Positions 19,791 through 31,279 of a stretch of DNA of 64,000 nucleotides are shown in pieces. Position 1 is the first letter of the stretch. Each line of letters begins with the position of its first letter. Origin of the DNA: Modicisalibacter muralis (GTDB lineage Bacteria > Pseudomonadota > Gammaproteobacteria > Pseudomonadales > Halomonadaceae); assembly GCF_900102945.1 (NCBI RefSeq), contig NZ_FNGI01000002.1:124001-188000 (forward strand), in the 5' to 3' direction. The notes beneath the pieces are model-generated. The model saw only the letters and a list, made by a program, of their open reading frames with translations, was not told the origin of the DNA and made no database searches. The translations under genes were made by a program, and so were the position numbers.

Positions 19791-21065
19791 CTAACCGCCT
19801 TCGCCACGCACGACCAGGCAGTCCATGCCCCGCTGCATCAGTTGCTGGCAGGATTGCCGAGCCTGACTCTCCTGCAGCCCGATGACACGGGCGCGGAAGA
19901 TCCTCTGCTCGCCCTGTGCGGGCATCACCGCGCTGCGCGCCTCGCTTAGCTCGGTGGAAAGGTAGTCGACGGCTTGCGTGGCCAACTGCTGGGCCCCCTC
20001 CCGATTGCTGAAGGCGCCCACCTGCACCGCCCAGACATCGGAGAGCACGCTGCTGGATAATTCCCCGTCGCGCTCGGATTGCGCGATGAGCGCCCGGATG
20101 GGATCGTCCTGGGCACCGGTGTCCGAGGCCGCAACGAGCGTTTCGCCGGAAGTGTCGGCGTTATCGGGCGAACTCAGTCCCGGTCCGCCGAACAAATCGG
20201 TCTGCGCCACCCAGTCGCCCTGGTTCATCATTGCGGCTCGGGCGAAGCTACGATTGAGCAGATCGGCCATGTGGGCATCCCGCGATCTTGAGGTGAAGCC
20301 GCCCATCACCACCCCGGCAATGCGCCGATCACCGCGCACCGCAGAGGTGGCGACATTGAATCCCGAGGCGCGAATGTAACCGGTTTTCAGACCGTCCACG
20401 CCGGCATAACTGCTCAATAGCCGGTTGTGACCGGTATGCATCGTGCCATTATAGGTATATCGCGTTCTGGAAAAGTAGTCGTAATACTGCGGGAAATCCT
20501 CGATCAAATGCAGCGCCAACATGAGCATGTCGCGCGCGGTCGTGACCTGAGCATCGTCCGGCAGCCCCGATGCATTGCTAAAGACGGTATCCTTCATGCC
20601 CAGCGCCCAGGCCTTGTCGGTCATTTGCACGGCGAAGGATTCCTCGCTGCCGGCCAGCCCCTCGGCCACCACCACCGCGACATCGTTTGCCGAGGTCACG
20701 ATCAGCGCCAGAATGGCTTTCTCCACGCTGATCCGATCGCCGGGCTGTACCCAGAGCTTGGACGCCGGCTGGGAAGCCGCATAACTCGAAACCGGAAAGG
20801 TGTCATCGAGCGTCAGGGTGTTGTCCTCCAACGCTTCGAACAGCAAGTAGAGTGTCATCATCTTGGTCAACGACGCGGGATAACGCGGTTCCCGGGCGTT
20901 GTCGGCGTAGAGAACGACATCGCTCTCGATATCGACGACAATCCCCGCGTATCGCGGGTTGTCGGCTTGTGCCGATGGTGCGCACAACAGTGCCAAGCCG
21001 ATGAACCAGACGACAAGGAACGCTCCGAAGCCACGCGAAGTGGCGTAAGAATGAATGGGCGCCAT
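19791..21065 (-). CDS. D-alanyl-D-alanine carboxypeptidase with SPOR domain
   Basis: This 424-residue protein has a signal peptide (ending PSAQA) and a PBP5-type S11 peptidase domain with the three active-site motifs: S65-x-x-K68 in YPASLTKMM, SAN in VTSANDVAV and KTG in VDGLKTGYI. The C-terminal part (DVWAVQVGAFSNREGAQQL onward) is a SPOR domain, which binds denuded peptidoglycan at division septa. The usual gammaproteobacterial PBP5 has a C-terminal membrane anchor instead. The protein should trim pentapeptides at or near the division site. It converges on the response-regulator gene with 49 bases between stops. Confidence 0.9.
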   Translation of the reverse strand: MAPIHSYATSRGFGAFLVVWFIGLALLCAPSAQADNPRYAGIVVDIESDVVLYADNAREPRYPASLTKMMTLYLLFEALEDNTLTLDDTFPVSSYAASQPASKLWVQPGDRISVEKAILALIVTSANDVAVVVAEGLAGSEESFAVQMTDKAWALGMKDTVFSNASGLPDDAQVTTARDMLMLALHLIEDFPQYYDYFSRTRYTYNGTMHTGHNRLLSSYAGVDGLKTGYIRASGFNVATSAVRGDRRIAGVVMGGFTSRSRDAHMADLLNRSFARAAMMNQGDWVAQTDLFGGPGLSSPDNADTSGETLVAASDTGAQDDPIRALIAQSERDGELSSSVLSDVWAVQVGAFSNREGAQQLATQAVDYLSTELSEARSAVMPAQGEQRIFRARVIGLQESQARQSCQQLMQRGMDCLVVRGEGG

Positions 21066-21256
21066 GAGTCTTCCCTTCGAGTTGTTGTGTTGGCGACCGA
21101 CGCGGTCACGCCATCAAGCCTCCGGCAAACCGCAGCGACGAAGGCCCTCCCCTGCAAGAGGGCATTTTCGCAGTTAGTGAATCATTACTACGCTCCGATA
21201 TCCATCCCCTTCTGACCCCAGTTCTACGTTTTAGTCAATACCGATAAAGTCGATGC

Positions 21257-22777
21257 CTAGAAAAACCCCATCGGATTGATGTCATAACTGACCATCAGGT
21301 TCTTGGTCTGCTGGTAATGTTCTAACGCCATTTTATGAGTTTCGCGACCCACGCCGGACTTCTTGTAACCGCCGAAGGCGGCGTGTGCGGGGTATTGGTG
21401 GTAACAGTTGGTCCACACGCGACCGGCCTGGATACCACGACCCATGCGGAAGGCGACATTGATGTCGCGCGTCCACACACCGGCACCGAGGCCGAACTCG
21501 GTGTCGTTGGCAATCGCCAGCGCCTCCGCTTCGTCCTTGAAGGTCGTCACGGCGACCACCGGGCCGAAGATTTCCTCCTGGAACACACGCATCCTGTTAT
21601 CGCCCTTGAGCAAGGTCGGCTGAATGTAATAGCCACGCGACAGAGCCGGGTCGAGGCTTTCCTTCTCGCCCCCGGTAAGAAACTCGGCGCCCTCTTCACG
21701 AGCGACGTCCATGTACGACATGATCTTGTCGAATTGCTCCTCGGATACCTGAGCGCCGACCTGAACGTCGGTATCCAGTGGATTGCCGCGCTTGATCGAC
21801 TGGGTGCGTTGCATGACCTTGGCCATGAACTCGTCGTACATGCTCTCCTGAATTAGTGCACGCGACGGGCAGGTACACACTTCGCCCTGATTGAAGAAAG
21901 CCAGCACCAGTCCTTCCACCGCCTTGTCAATGAACACCGGCTCGGCATTCATGATGTCGGCGAAGTAGATATTGGGCGACTTGCCGCCCAACTCGACGGT
22001 CGAGGGAATGATGTTATCGGCGGCGCACTTGAGGATGTGCGAGCCCACCGGGGTCGAGCCGGTGAAGGCGATCTTGGCGATGCGCTTGCTCGAGGCCAGC
22101 GCCTGCCCGGCCTCCTCTCCGTAGCCGTTGACGATATTGACCACGCCAGGCGGTAGCAGGTCGCCGATCAGCTCCATCAGCTTGAGAATCGATACCGGGG
22201 TCTGCTCGGCGGGCTTGAGCACCACGCAGTTACCCGCCGCCAGCGCCGGGGCCAGCTTCCAGGTCGCCATCAGAATCGGGAAATTCCACGGGATGATCTG
22301 CCCCACCACGCCCAGCGGTTCATGAAAGTGATAGGCCACGGTGTTGGCGTCGATATCCGCGACGCTGCCTTCCTGGGCGCGAATGCAGCCGGCGAAGTAG
22401 CGGAAGTGATCCACCGCCAGCGGCAAATCGGCGTTCAGCGTCTCGCGGATCGCCTTGCCGTTGTCCCATGCCTCGGTGACCGCGAGCATTTCCAGGTTCT
22501 GCTCGATGCGATCGGCGATTCTGAGCAGCACATTGCCGCGCTCGGCAGCGGATGTCTTGCCCCAGGCCGACGCGGCCTCGTGCGCGGCGTCCAGTGCCAG
22601 GTCGATGTCTTCGGCGCCCGAGCGAGCAACCTCGCAAAACACCTCGCCGGTGACCGGCGTAACGTTATCGAAGTACTGACCCTTGACCGGCGCGACGAAC
22701 TCGCCGCCGATGTAGTTGCCGTAGCGCTTGTCGAAGGCAACGACGGACTCTGCGCTACCGGGATTTGCATAAATCAT
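21257..22777 (-). CDS. exaC: Aldehyde dehydrogenase, ExaC/AldB type
   Basis: This 506-residue NAD(P)-dependent enzyme oxidises acetaldehyde or similar aldehydes to acids. Visible are [38 protein letters not shown] (cofactor binding), FTGSTPVG, the [11 protein letters not shown] glutamate motif and the catalytic cysteine region [13 protein letters not shown]. The C terminus KTHKM-type tail [28 protein letters not shown] is characteristic of the ExaC/AldB group. The start at 22777 gives [11 protein letters not shown]; 13 more codons upstream are open but atypical. In related bacteria it works with quinoprotein alcohol dehydrogenases, none of which is in this window. Confidence 0.92.
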   Translation of the reverse strand: MIYANPGSAESVVAFDKRYGNYIGGEFVAPVKGQYFDNVTPVTGEVFCEVARSGAEDIDLALDAAHEAASAWGKTSAAERGNVLLRIADRIEQNLEMLAVTEAWDNGKAIRETLNADLPLAVDHFRYFAGCIRAQEGSVADIDANTVAYHFHEPLGVVGQIIPWNFPILMATWKLAPALAAGNCVVLKPAEQTPVSILKLMELIGDLLPPGVVNIVNGYGEEAGQALASSKRIAKIAFTGSTPVGSHILKCAADNIIPSTVELGGKSPNIYFADIMNAEPVFIDKAVEGLVLAFFNQGEVCTCPSRALIQESMYDEFMAKVMQRTQSIKRGNPLDTDVQVGAQVSEEQFDKIMSYMDVAREEGAEFLTGGEKESLDPALSRGYYIQPTLLKGDNRMRVFQEEIFGPVVAVTTFKDEAEALAIANDTEFGLGAGVWTRDINVAFRMGRGIQAGRVWTNCYHQYPAHAAFGGYKKSGVGRETHKMALEHYQQTKNLMVSYDINPMGFF

Positions 22778-22936
22778 GGCACACGCTCCTTTTGGCTGGC
22801 TCTCATGGCCGGGCACGGCGACGCTGGCTTGGCTCGCAGCGTATTCACTCGGCCTTCAACAAGCGTAGTGGAGTTTGACCATGAACCCATGCCGGGAAGC
22901 GCTAGTGGCGCACGGTGTCGCCAGCCTATCTACCGC

Positions 22937-23653
22937 CTATGCCGGGACCGGATCCTGACCGGGAATCTCGAGGCCTTTTCCAACCGCCGGGCGCGCAAGG
23001 AATGCCTCAAGGGCGCGCCCGACATTAGGAAAGTCCGCGATACCCACCAAATCGCCAGCTTCGTAGAAGCCGATTAAATTGCGCACCCAGGGAAAGGTGG
23101 CTATGTCAGCGATGGTGTAGGTATCGCCCATGATCCATCGGCGCTTGGCAAGTCGTTGCTCGAGCACGCCAAGCAGGCGCTTCGATTCGCCAACGTAGCG
23201 ATCGCGCGGGCGCTTGTCCTGGTAATCCTTGCCGGCAAATTTATTGAAAAAGCCGAGCTGGCCAAACATCGGGCCGATGCCGCCCATTTGAAACATTAGC
23301 CACTGGATCGTTGCGTATCGGCCTGCGGGGTCCTGCGGCATGAACTGCCCGGTCTTGTCGGCGAGATAAATCAGAATCGCACCGGATTCGAATAGTGGAA
23401 GTGGCTCGCCACCCGGGCCATCGGGATCGAGGATGGCCGGGATCTTGTTGTTGGGACTGAGCGATAGGAATTCCGGCGACATCTGATCGTTGGTTTCGAA
23501 ACCGACACGGTGGGGCTCGTAAGGCAGACCAGTTTCTTCGAGCATGATCGAAACCTTGACGCCATTGGGTGTCGGCAACGAGTAGAGCTGAAGCCGTTCG
23601 GGATGCCGCGCGGGCCATTTCCTTGTTATGACAAAGGCAGAGAGGTCAGTCAT
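22937..23653 (-). CDS. Glutathione S-transferase, YfcG/YghU-like
   Basis: This 238-residue protein has a thioredoxin-fold N domain (LYSLPTPNGVKVSIMLEETGLPYE, then NNKIPAILDPDGPGGEPLPLFESGAILIYLADKTG with the glutathione-binding PxxES motif) and an all-helical C domain (YTIADIATFPWVRNL). The TPNG motif replaces a catalytic Ser/Cys, as in the Nu-class disulfide-bond reductases YfcG and YghU of E. coli. The start MTDLSAFVITRKWPARHPERL was chosen over a 100-codon longer open frame that lacks family sequence. It is divergent from the EamA exporter gene. Confidence 0.85.
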   Translation of the reverse strand: MTDLSAFVITRKWPARHPERLQLYSLPTPNGVKVSIMLEETGLPYEPHRVGFETNDQMSPEFLSLSPNNKIPAILDPDGPGGEPLPLFESGAILIYLADKTGQFMPQDPAGRYATIQWLMFQMGGIGPMFGQLGFFNKFAGKDYQDKRPRDRYVGESKRLLGVLEQRLAKRRWIMGDTYTIADIATFPWVRNLIGFYEAGDLVGIADFPNVGRALEAFLARPAVGKGLEIPGQDPVPA

Positions 23654-23795
23654 TGTGACTCCATTCGAGGGGTGCTCGTCGGCTATAATCTCACGCGCGT
23701 CATGATGACCTGCAAGACCGGTGCGGCGCGCAGCGCTTCCGCGAAGTTCAGATGTAGGCCAAGATACTACGAATAATGCCATCGGCGGAGGAACA

Positions 23796-24641
23796 GTGAG
23801 CATTGAAATTACGCTCATGGTATTGCTGGCCGCCATGCTCAATGCTGGCTGGAATACACTGATCAAGGTCAGCGGCGATCGCATCGCGGTCATGGCCGTG
23901 GTGACGTTGCTCGGCAGTTTCGTTTCAGCGCTGGCGCTGCCTTTCATCGACATGCCCGATCCTGCAAGCTGGCCCTTGCTGGCGCTAGCGATCCTGCTTC
24001 ACACCGGCTATCACTTCGTTCTTCCCGTGGCTTACAACTACGGCGATCTCGGCCAGGTCTATCCGATTGCGCGCGGTTCCGCGCCACTTCTCGTCACATT
24101 GGGTGCCGCTTTCTTCGCTGGGGAAGTCTTGAGTGTCATTCCGTTCTTCGGCGTGGCCTTTCTCGCGGTTGGCGTCATGGCGCTTGCCTTCGACCAGCGA
24201 ACGGGATTGAGTCAGAATCCACGTGCGGTGCTGTTTGCGCTCGGAACGGGAGCCAGCATCGCCGCCTACACACTGGTCGATGGTTTGGGCGCGCGACAGG
24301 CCGGCTCGGTGATGGGCTTTGCTGTCTGCCTGACGATCGGCGACGGCTTGTTGACGTTCCTGGTCGCGTCGACCTGGAAGGCCAAGGCAATCAAGCAAGT
24401 CGTCCGTACCAACCTGACACCGGCAGTGCTTGCTGGCGGGATGCAGGTCGGCGCCTATTGGATTGCCATCTGGGCCTTGGCGCACGCACCGCTCGGGATG
24501 GTCTCTGCACTGCGCGAGACGAGCGTGCTGTTTGCCGCGCTCATCTCGACCTTTATCCTGAAGGAAGGCTTTGGCGTCTGGCGCTTCGTGTCGGCGGGCT
24601 TGATTGCCTGCGGGATCGGCCTGACACGCTACAAGCCATAA
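23796..24641 (+). CDS. EamA/DMT-family exporter
   Basis: This 281-residue protein has ten predicted membrane helices in two EamA repeats, as in metabolite exporters of the drug/metabolite superfamily. Features include YPIARGSAPLLVTLGAAFFAGE in the first repeat and SALRETSVLFAALISTFILKEGFG in the second. The start is GTG 23796, 5 bases after GGAGGA. A TATAAT sequence at 23684-23689 may be its -10. The substrate is unknown. The VOC gene follows within 20 bases and is probably cotranscribed. Confidence 0.85.
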   Translation: MSIEITLMVLLAAMLNAGWNTLIKVSGDRIAVMAVVTLLGSFVSALALPFIDMPDPASWPLLALAILLHTGYHFVLPVAYNYGDLGQVYPIARGSAPLLVTLGAAFFAGEVLSVIPFFGVAFLAVGVMALAFDQRTGLSQNPRAVLFALGTGASIAAYTLVDGLGARQAGSVMGFAVCLTIGDGLLTFLVASTWKAKAIKQVVRTNLTPAVLAGGMQVGAYWIAIWALAHAPLGMVSALRETSVLFAALISTFILKEGFGVWRFVSAGLIACGIGLTRYKP

Positions 24642-24661
24642 CTGAATACGCGGAGAACATC

Positions 24662-25042
24662 ATGCTAACCGGCCTCGATCACCTGGTCGTCACCGTTACC
24701 GACATCCCCCGCGCGGTGGATTTCTACACCCGCGTGCTGGGTCTCGAAGCCCGCTATCGCGACGCCGAGCGCGTCGACCTGGTGCTCGGCGACATGGCGC
24801 TACGCCTTCACCAGGCCGGCACGCCGGTCAGCCCCAAGGCTGTACAGCCCACGCCGGGCAGTCTCGACCTGTGCTTTCGCAGCGCCTTGACGCTGGACGA
24901 GATCCACGACCATCTGGGCGCGCTGCAAATTCCCATCGAGGAAGGCCCGGTAGCGCGCCAGGGAACCAGCGGTCCGATCATGTCGTTGTATTTACGCGAT
25001 CCCGACGGCAATCTGATCGAAATCTGTCGCCCCAGCCGTTGA
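24662..25042 (+). CDS. VOC-family (glyoxalase-fold) protein
   Basis: This 126-residue protein opens GLDHLVVTVTDIPRAVDFYTRVLG and ends MSLYLRDPDGNLIEICRP, both typical of small VOC metalloproteins (metal ligands would be H7 and the late E in NLIEI). It most resembles the glyoxalase-related 'virulence protein' subgroup. The reaction is unknown. ATG 24662 is preceded by GCGGAGAACATC. It follows the EamA exporter gene by 20 bases. Confidence 0.85.
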   Translation: MLTGLDHLVVTVTDIPRAVDFYTRVLGLEARYRDAERVDLVLGDMALRLHQAGTPVSPKAVQPTPGSLDLCFRSALTLDEIHDHLGALQIPIEEGPVARQGTSGPIMSLYLRDPDGNLIEICRPSR

Positions 25043-25117
25043 TAGGCGATGCGGACGCGCGCATCGGTCTTGGCTATGCTGGTGGTCGTCGCCTACTTTT
25101 TCCAGGGAAAATCGATC

Positions 25118-25498
25118 ATGCAAGAAACGAGTTCCATGACAGATGACAGCGTGGCGGGAGAAGCGCCCAAACCGGCCGACACCACGGTAGCGCTGGTGGT
25201 TTATGCGCTGATGCTGGCCGGCTTCGTGGTCGGCTTCACGCCGCTGATCGGTGTCATCGTCGCCTATGTCTATCGCGGCAAGGGGCCGGCGTGGCTCGAC
25301 GAGCACTACCGCTACCAGATTCGCACCTTCTGGATCGGCCTGCTCTATGCGCTGATTGCTTCGATTCTGACCCTGATCGGCATTGGCCTGATATTGATGA
25401 TCGCCCTGGCGATTTGGCTGATCGTGCGCTGCGTCAAGGGTTTCAAGGCGGTGCAGGAAAAACGCGCGCCGAGCAATGTCGAGTCCTGGCTGTGGTAG
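25118..25498 (+). CDS. DUF4870-like small membrane protein
   Basis: This 126-residue protein has an N-terminal hydrophilic tail and about three membrane helices (VVYALMLAGFVVGFTPLIGVIVAYVY, FWIGLLYALIASILTLIGIG, LILMIALAIWLIVRCVKG). The DEHYRYQIRTFWIGLL stretch resembles the Tic20-like/DUF4870 group. Function is unknown. ATG 25118 has AGGGA at suitable distance; the upstream Met at 25049 is less likely. The next gene begins 75 bases later with a TATAAT at 25537-25542. Confidence 0.75.
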   Translation: MQETSSMTDDSVAGEAPKPADTTVALVVYALMLAGFVVGFTPLIGVIVAYVYRGKGPAWLDEHYRYQIRTFWIGLLYALIASILTLIGIGLILMIALAIWLIVRCVKGFKAVQEKRAPSNVESWLW

Positions 25499-25572
25499 GC
25501 AAGCGGCGAGCACGAGAAAGCGTCGCGGGTCATCGGTATAATGCGGCGTTCAGCTAGCTATTGCGGAACGCC

Positions 25573-26517
25573 ATGAGTCAGACCGAAACGTCATCGTCCT
25601 TTCAAGCCAAGGCCATCGCCGCGCTTTGGCGCCTGCTGGCACATCGCTCGCCGGCAACGCTCTGGCGCCTTGCACGGCGACTCGGGCCGCTGGTGTATCG
25701 CCTCGGTCGCCGTGAGCGCGAGGTCACCGAGGCGAATCTGCGCGAGGTCTTTCCCGCGCTCGGCGAGCCTGAGCGCCGCACGTTGGGCCACGACAGCCTG
25801 ATACATTCCACCGCCACCATGCTCGAGCTGGGCTTCGCCTGGCTGGCCGAACCTCGCCGCGTCGAGGATTCGATTCGCGCCGTGCATGGCCGCGAGTTGC
25901 TCGACGAAGCGCGCGCCGAAGGGCGTGGCGTGATCGTACTCGCCCCGCATTTCGGCAATTGGGAAGTGCTCAACTTCTGGCTGTCCAGCCACTTTCCCTT
26001 CACCGCGATGTACGAGCCACCCAAGATCGCCGCACTGGATCCGCTGATTCGCCATGGCCGGGAGCGCATGGGCGCGAGCCTGGTGCCGACCAACTCTCGC
26101 GGCGTGGCGTCGCTACTCAAGGCGCTGAAACGCAGCGAAGCGGTGGGAATTCTGCCCGATCAGGAGCCCGACTGGAGCGGCGGCGTATTCGCCGACTTCT
26201 ACCATCGCCCCGCTTATACGGCGACACTACTGCCCAAGCTGGTGGCACGCACCCAGGCACGCGTGGTTACCGGTGTCGCCAAACGCTGTATCGACGGCGA
26301 CAATCGCAGCCAGGGCTTCGAGATTCATTTTCTCGCCGCCGATCAGCGCGTCTACGCCGCCGCCGAGGCCAGCGCGGCGCGCGGTGTCAATGCCTGCGTC
26401 GAAGCCGCCATCGCGCTGGATCCGGCGCAGTATCAATGGGAATACAAGCGTTATCGCAAGACACCCGAGCAGCAGCAGGGGCACTCTCAGCACAAGCGCT
26501 TTCGGATATACCGCTAA
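25573..26517 (+). CDS. lpxL: Lysophospholipid/lipid A late acyltransferase, LpxL/HtrB family
   Basis: This 314-residue inner-membrane enzyme adds a secondary acyl chain to Kdo-lipid A or a related lipid. The catalytic HX4E motif is seen as H-F-G-N-W-E in VLAPHFGNWEVLNFWLSSHFPFTAMYEPPK. Further family blocks are SLLKALKRSEAVGILPDQEPDWSGGVFADFYHRPAYT and a C-terminal YQWEYKRYRKTPE. I place the start at ATG 25573 (MSQTETSSSF); TTG 25561 is also in frame. The exact acyl donor cannot be read. Confidence 0.88.
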   Translation: MSQTETSSSFQAKAIAALWRLLAHRSPATLWRLARRLGPLVYRLGRREREVTEANLREVFPALGEPERRTLGHDSLIHSTATMLELGFAWLAEPRRVEDSIRAVHGRELLDEARAEGRGVIVLAPHFGNWEVLNFWLSSHFPFTAMYEPPKIAALDPLIRHGRERMGASLVPTNSRGVASLLKALKRSEAVGILPDQEPDWSGGVFADFYHRPAYTATLLPKLVARTQARVVTGVAKRCIDGDNRSQGFEIHFLAADQRVYAAAEASAARGVNACVEAAIALDPAQYQWEYKRYRKTPEQQQGHSQHKRFRIYR

Positions 26518-26622
26518 CGTGGGCCGAGCAGGCCGCGCCACGCATCGCGGGTGAGCGTCTACACTAGGCTAGACATTCACTGCTGGAAGCCCACTTCCGC
26601 GGCCCGGCTCACGGAGTGAACC

Positions 26623-27897
26623 ATGCTTGCGCTATCTTCGCCCTTCACGTCCCCTCTCGCCTTTTTACCCGCATCCGGCCTGCTGGCCCTGTCACTGGCG
26701 ATAGCCGGCGTGGCCCAGGCTCAGGATAAAACGCCGAATGCAAGCGAGTTGAGCCGCGTCGATGTCGCCGGCACCGAACATCGGGTCATGGCCCCACCCG
26801 GCGCTCGGATCGAAAAGGTCGTGGCACTGGATGCCCCTCGCCTGATCAGTTTCGGGGTCGATGGCGAGATGTTCATCGGCAGTCAGGCCGATAAGGTCTA
26901 TCGCCTCGCGCCCCCCTATGACGAAGCCGAGGTACTCGTCGAGCTCGATGGCTACCCGCACAGCGTGGTGCAGCGCGGCGACTCCCTGTACGTTGCCACC
27001 ACCGATGGGCTGTATCGCGCCAAGTACCAGTCAGGGGCCGATCTTGGCGAGGAGGATTTCGAGCTGGTTGCCGAGATCCCGGGCGGCGGCGGGCACAGCT
27101 CGCGCTCGCTGACGCTGGGCCCGGACGGGCGGCTGTATGTCTCGCTGGGCATTCAGGGCAACTGCTCCGATCAATACATCGGCAAGGACTATGCCTTCGA
27201 GGATTGGCGTGGCGGAGTGATGGTGCTTGATGAAAGCGGCGATACCCCGCAATGGCAGCCCTATGCCACCGGCCTGCGCAATCCGATCGGCATGGCCTGG
27301 AGCCACGACGGCGTGCTCTACATCAATAACAACGGGCCGGACCATTGGGGCTACGCCTTGCCTCGCGAGGTGCTGGTGCGCGCCGAACGCGGCAGCTTCT
27401 TCGGCATGCCCTGGTTCCAGTGGGTCGACGGCGAATTCAAGCGCGACGATTGCATCGACAGCCAACCGCCGCGCAAGGCCAGTGAGGCGACGCCGCCGGT
27501 GGTCACCTTTCCGGCTCGCAGCGCGCCCATGGGGCTGACGTTTCTGCCCGAGGATAGCGGCCTGGCCGTGGACATGATCACCGCCTTGCACGGTAGCTGG
27601 GGCACTCAACCGGATGGCAGCGCCGCCGGCGACCCCAGCACCCGGCGCGAGCCGGCGCTGATGAGCATTCGCCTCAGCGATGATGGTACCGAGGGCGAGG
27701 TAGGCCCACTGATTACCGGCTTTCAGAATGATCAGGGGCAGCGCTGGGCACGCCCGATCGGTGTCGCCTATGGCCCCGACGGCGCGCTTTATTTCACCTC
27801 CGACGAGGGCGAGACCGGGCTATATCGGCTGACCATCGATGGCCAGCCGATCGACGCCGATACCACGCTCGATAAGGCGACCGACGGCGAATCGTGA
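26623..27897 (+). CDS. PQQ-type sugar (L-sorbosone-like) dehydrogenase, secreted
   Basis: This 424-residue protein has a signal peptide (MLALSSPFTSPL... ending VAQAQ) and a six-bladed beta-propeller of the soluble PQQ sugar dehydrogenase/sorbosone dehydrogenase group (DGRLYVSLGIQGNCSDQYIG, ATGLRNPIGMAWSHDGVLYINNNGPDHWG, AYGPDGALYFTSDEGETGLYRL). It would oxidise an aldose or a related sugar in the periplasm. PQQ dependence is inferred from the fold; no pqq genes are in the window. ATG 26623 is preceded by CACGGAG. Confidence 0.82.
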   Translation: MLALSSPFTSPLAFLPASGLLALSLAIAGVAQAQDKTPNASELSRVDVAGTEHRVMAPPGARIEKVVALDAPRLISFGVDGEMFIGSQADKVYRLAPPYDEAEVLVELDGYPHSVVQRGDSLYVATTDGLYRAKYQSGADLGEEDFELVAEIPGGGGHSSRSLTLGPDGRLYVSLGIQGNCSDQYIGKDYAFEDWRGGVMVLDESGDTPQWQPYATGLRNPIGMAWSHDGVLYINNNGPDHWGYALPREVLVRAERGSFFGMPWFQWVDGEFKRDDCIDSQPPRKASEATPPVVTFPARSAPMGLTFLPEDSGLAVDMITALHGSWGTQPDGSAAGDPSTRREPALMSIRLSDDGTEGEVGPLITGFQNDQGQRWARPIGVAYGPDGALYFTSDEGETGLYRLTIDGQPIDADTTLDKATDGES

Positions 27898-27948
27898 TTG
27901 AACGTATCAGGCCATGGCAGCACTCGCGGCGACTAGGCTTCGCATAGC

Positions 27949-28863
27949 CTATGGCTCCTCGGCAGCGGCGATACGCGGGGCCGGCGTCTTGAACAGGATC
28001 AGCCATAGCGCCCCGGCGATCAGCACCCCGCCGATCAGATGCGCCCAGGTGACTTCCTCATCGAGAAACAGCGCCCCCCACAGCACGCCGAAGGGTGGCA
28101 CAAGCATGGTCACGGTCAGCGGCTTCACCGGGCCGAGGTCCTCCATCAGGCGAAAGAACAGCAGATACGCCAGCGAGGTACACACCACCCCCAGCGCCAG
28201 CATCGCCGACCACGCTTCGATGTCGCGCCAGGCGTCGAGAGACGGCATCGACCAGACCTCGCCCAGCATCATCGGCGCCAGCATCAGCGTCGCGCCGATC
28301 TGCGTGCCCACCGCCAGCAAGCGCGAATCCAGGCCGCCCTTGGCGGTAATCCAGTCACGCACCAGAAAGCCCTGAAACCCGTAGCAGGCCGAGGCGGCCA
28401 GGCAGGCCAGCGCGCCAAACAGCAACTCACGATTCATGGCCACCGGGCCGGTCTGTAACAGCACCGCCACGCCACACAGCCCCAGCAGCACGCCGATCAG
28501 CCGATCGCGCGTCATTGCCTCATGGAAGAAACTGGCACCGATGACGACACCCAACAACGGTGTCGCGGAATTGAACATCGCCGAATAGCCGGCGGGCAGA
28601 AACTGCGCGGCGATGCAGAACATGGCGAAGGGAATGCCGGAACTGACCGTGCCGATCAATAGCGAGCGCCACCATTTGCCGCGAAAATCCCAGCGCACGC
28701 GCAGCACCATGAGAATCGCCGCCAGCCCCAGGCCACCCAGAAACACGCGAAAAAAGGCGGTCGAAAACACGCCCAACTGCGGCGCGGCAATGCGCATGAA
28801 CATGAAGCTGGCACCCCAGATCGAGGAAAGCAGTAGCAGGCGAAGTGTTGCGTCCAGCGGCAT
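27949..28863 (-). CDS. EamA/DMT-family exporter
   Basis: This protein of about 304 residues carries ten hydrophobic helices in two EamA repeats (LLLLSSIWGASFMFMRIAAPQLG at the start, LTMLVPPFGVLWGALFLDEEVTWAHLIGG near the end, both typical). I prefer the second of two in-frame ATGs (28863 rather than 28869) because the GAGAGG site touches the first one but is well spaced for the second. It converges on the sugar dehydrogenase gene and is divergent from thiC. Substrate unknown. Confidence 0.85.
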   Translation of the reverse strand: MPLDATLRLLLLSSIWGASFMFMRIAAPQLGVFSTAFFRVFLGGLGLAAILMVLRVRWDFRGKWWRSLLIGTVSSGIPFAMFCIAAQFLPAGYSAMFNSATPLLGVVIGASFFHEAMTRDRLIGVLLGLCGVAVLLQTGPVAMNRELLFGALACLAASACYGFQGFLVRDWITAKGGLDSRLLAVGTQIGATLMLAPMMLGEVWSMPSLDAWRDIEAWSAMLALGVVCTSLAYLLFFRLMEDLGPVKPLTVTMLVPPFGVLWGALFLDEEVTWAHLIGGVLIAGALWLILFKTPAPRIAAAEEP

Positions 28864-29017
28864 TGGCATTCCTCTCGACGAGCGCTTGGCAGGTTTTTTC
28901 GATGCACTATATTAGCGCTTATTTTAATCAACGGGTGACACTGTGACTGGCCAATTTCGGCAGTCGCGCCGCAAGGGGCTGTTCAAGTCCTCGCAACTTG
29001 CTAGACTGACCCGGCAT

Positions 29018-29124
29018 GCTTGACGGGGTGCCGGTAGAGCCGGCTGAGATGGTGCCTTCCTTCCTGAAGGACAGCACTGGTCCCGTTGAACCTGAACTGG
29101 CTAGGACCAGCGTAGGGATCAAGC
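29018..29124 (+). promoter_or_regulatory. TPP riboswitch (THI element) of thiC
   Basis: The conserved thi-box parts are all present: P1 arms GCTTGA (29018-29023) and TCAAGC (29119-29124), GGGGTGCC (29026-29033), CTGAGA (29044-29049), CCCGTTGAACCTGA (29082-29095), and CCAGCGTAGGGA (29107-29118). This aptamer binds thiamine pyrophosphate and, in proteobacterial thiC leaders, usually blocks translation and stops transcription when thiamine is plentiful. It ends 96 bases before the thiC ATG; the region between holds the expression platform. A CTCC near 29190 and the GGGAG ribosome-binding site near 29204 could pair, which would be the simplest switch. Confidence 0.93.
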
Positions 29125-29160
29125 GGCCACGCAGGTGCATCTCAGCTATAACAAGCCTAA

Positions 29161-31110
<1,950 letters not shown>

Positions 31111-31140
31111 CGGGCGCTTGGTTTCACGCCTGATTCGAGC

Positions 31141-31166
31141 AAAGCCGGCATCATTGTCGGCTTTTT
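31141..31166 (+). terminator. Intrinsic terminator after thiC
   Basis: AAAGCCG (31141-31147) pairs with CGGCTTT (31158-31164) across a 10-base loop, and the 3' arm runs into a short T tract. It lies 31 bases after the thiC stop and before the aminotransferase gene, separating the two. Confidence 0.75.
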
Positions 31167-31279
31167 GCATTTTTCGGAAATATTTTCTAAAAACTATGCG
31201 CAATGCCAGAATTCATAGCTGGCTCTCGCCGCCATCAGCGCATATCCTGATTTTTTGTATACGAACGGAGGAAAGCGCC

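Noticed and set aside
21144-21163. GCCCTC/GAGGGC hairpin followed by ATTTT as a terminator
   Set aside because: Only 6 bp of stem with a long loop, and no plus-strand gene ends there.
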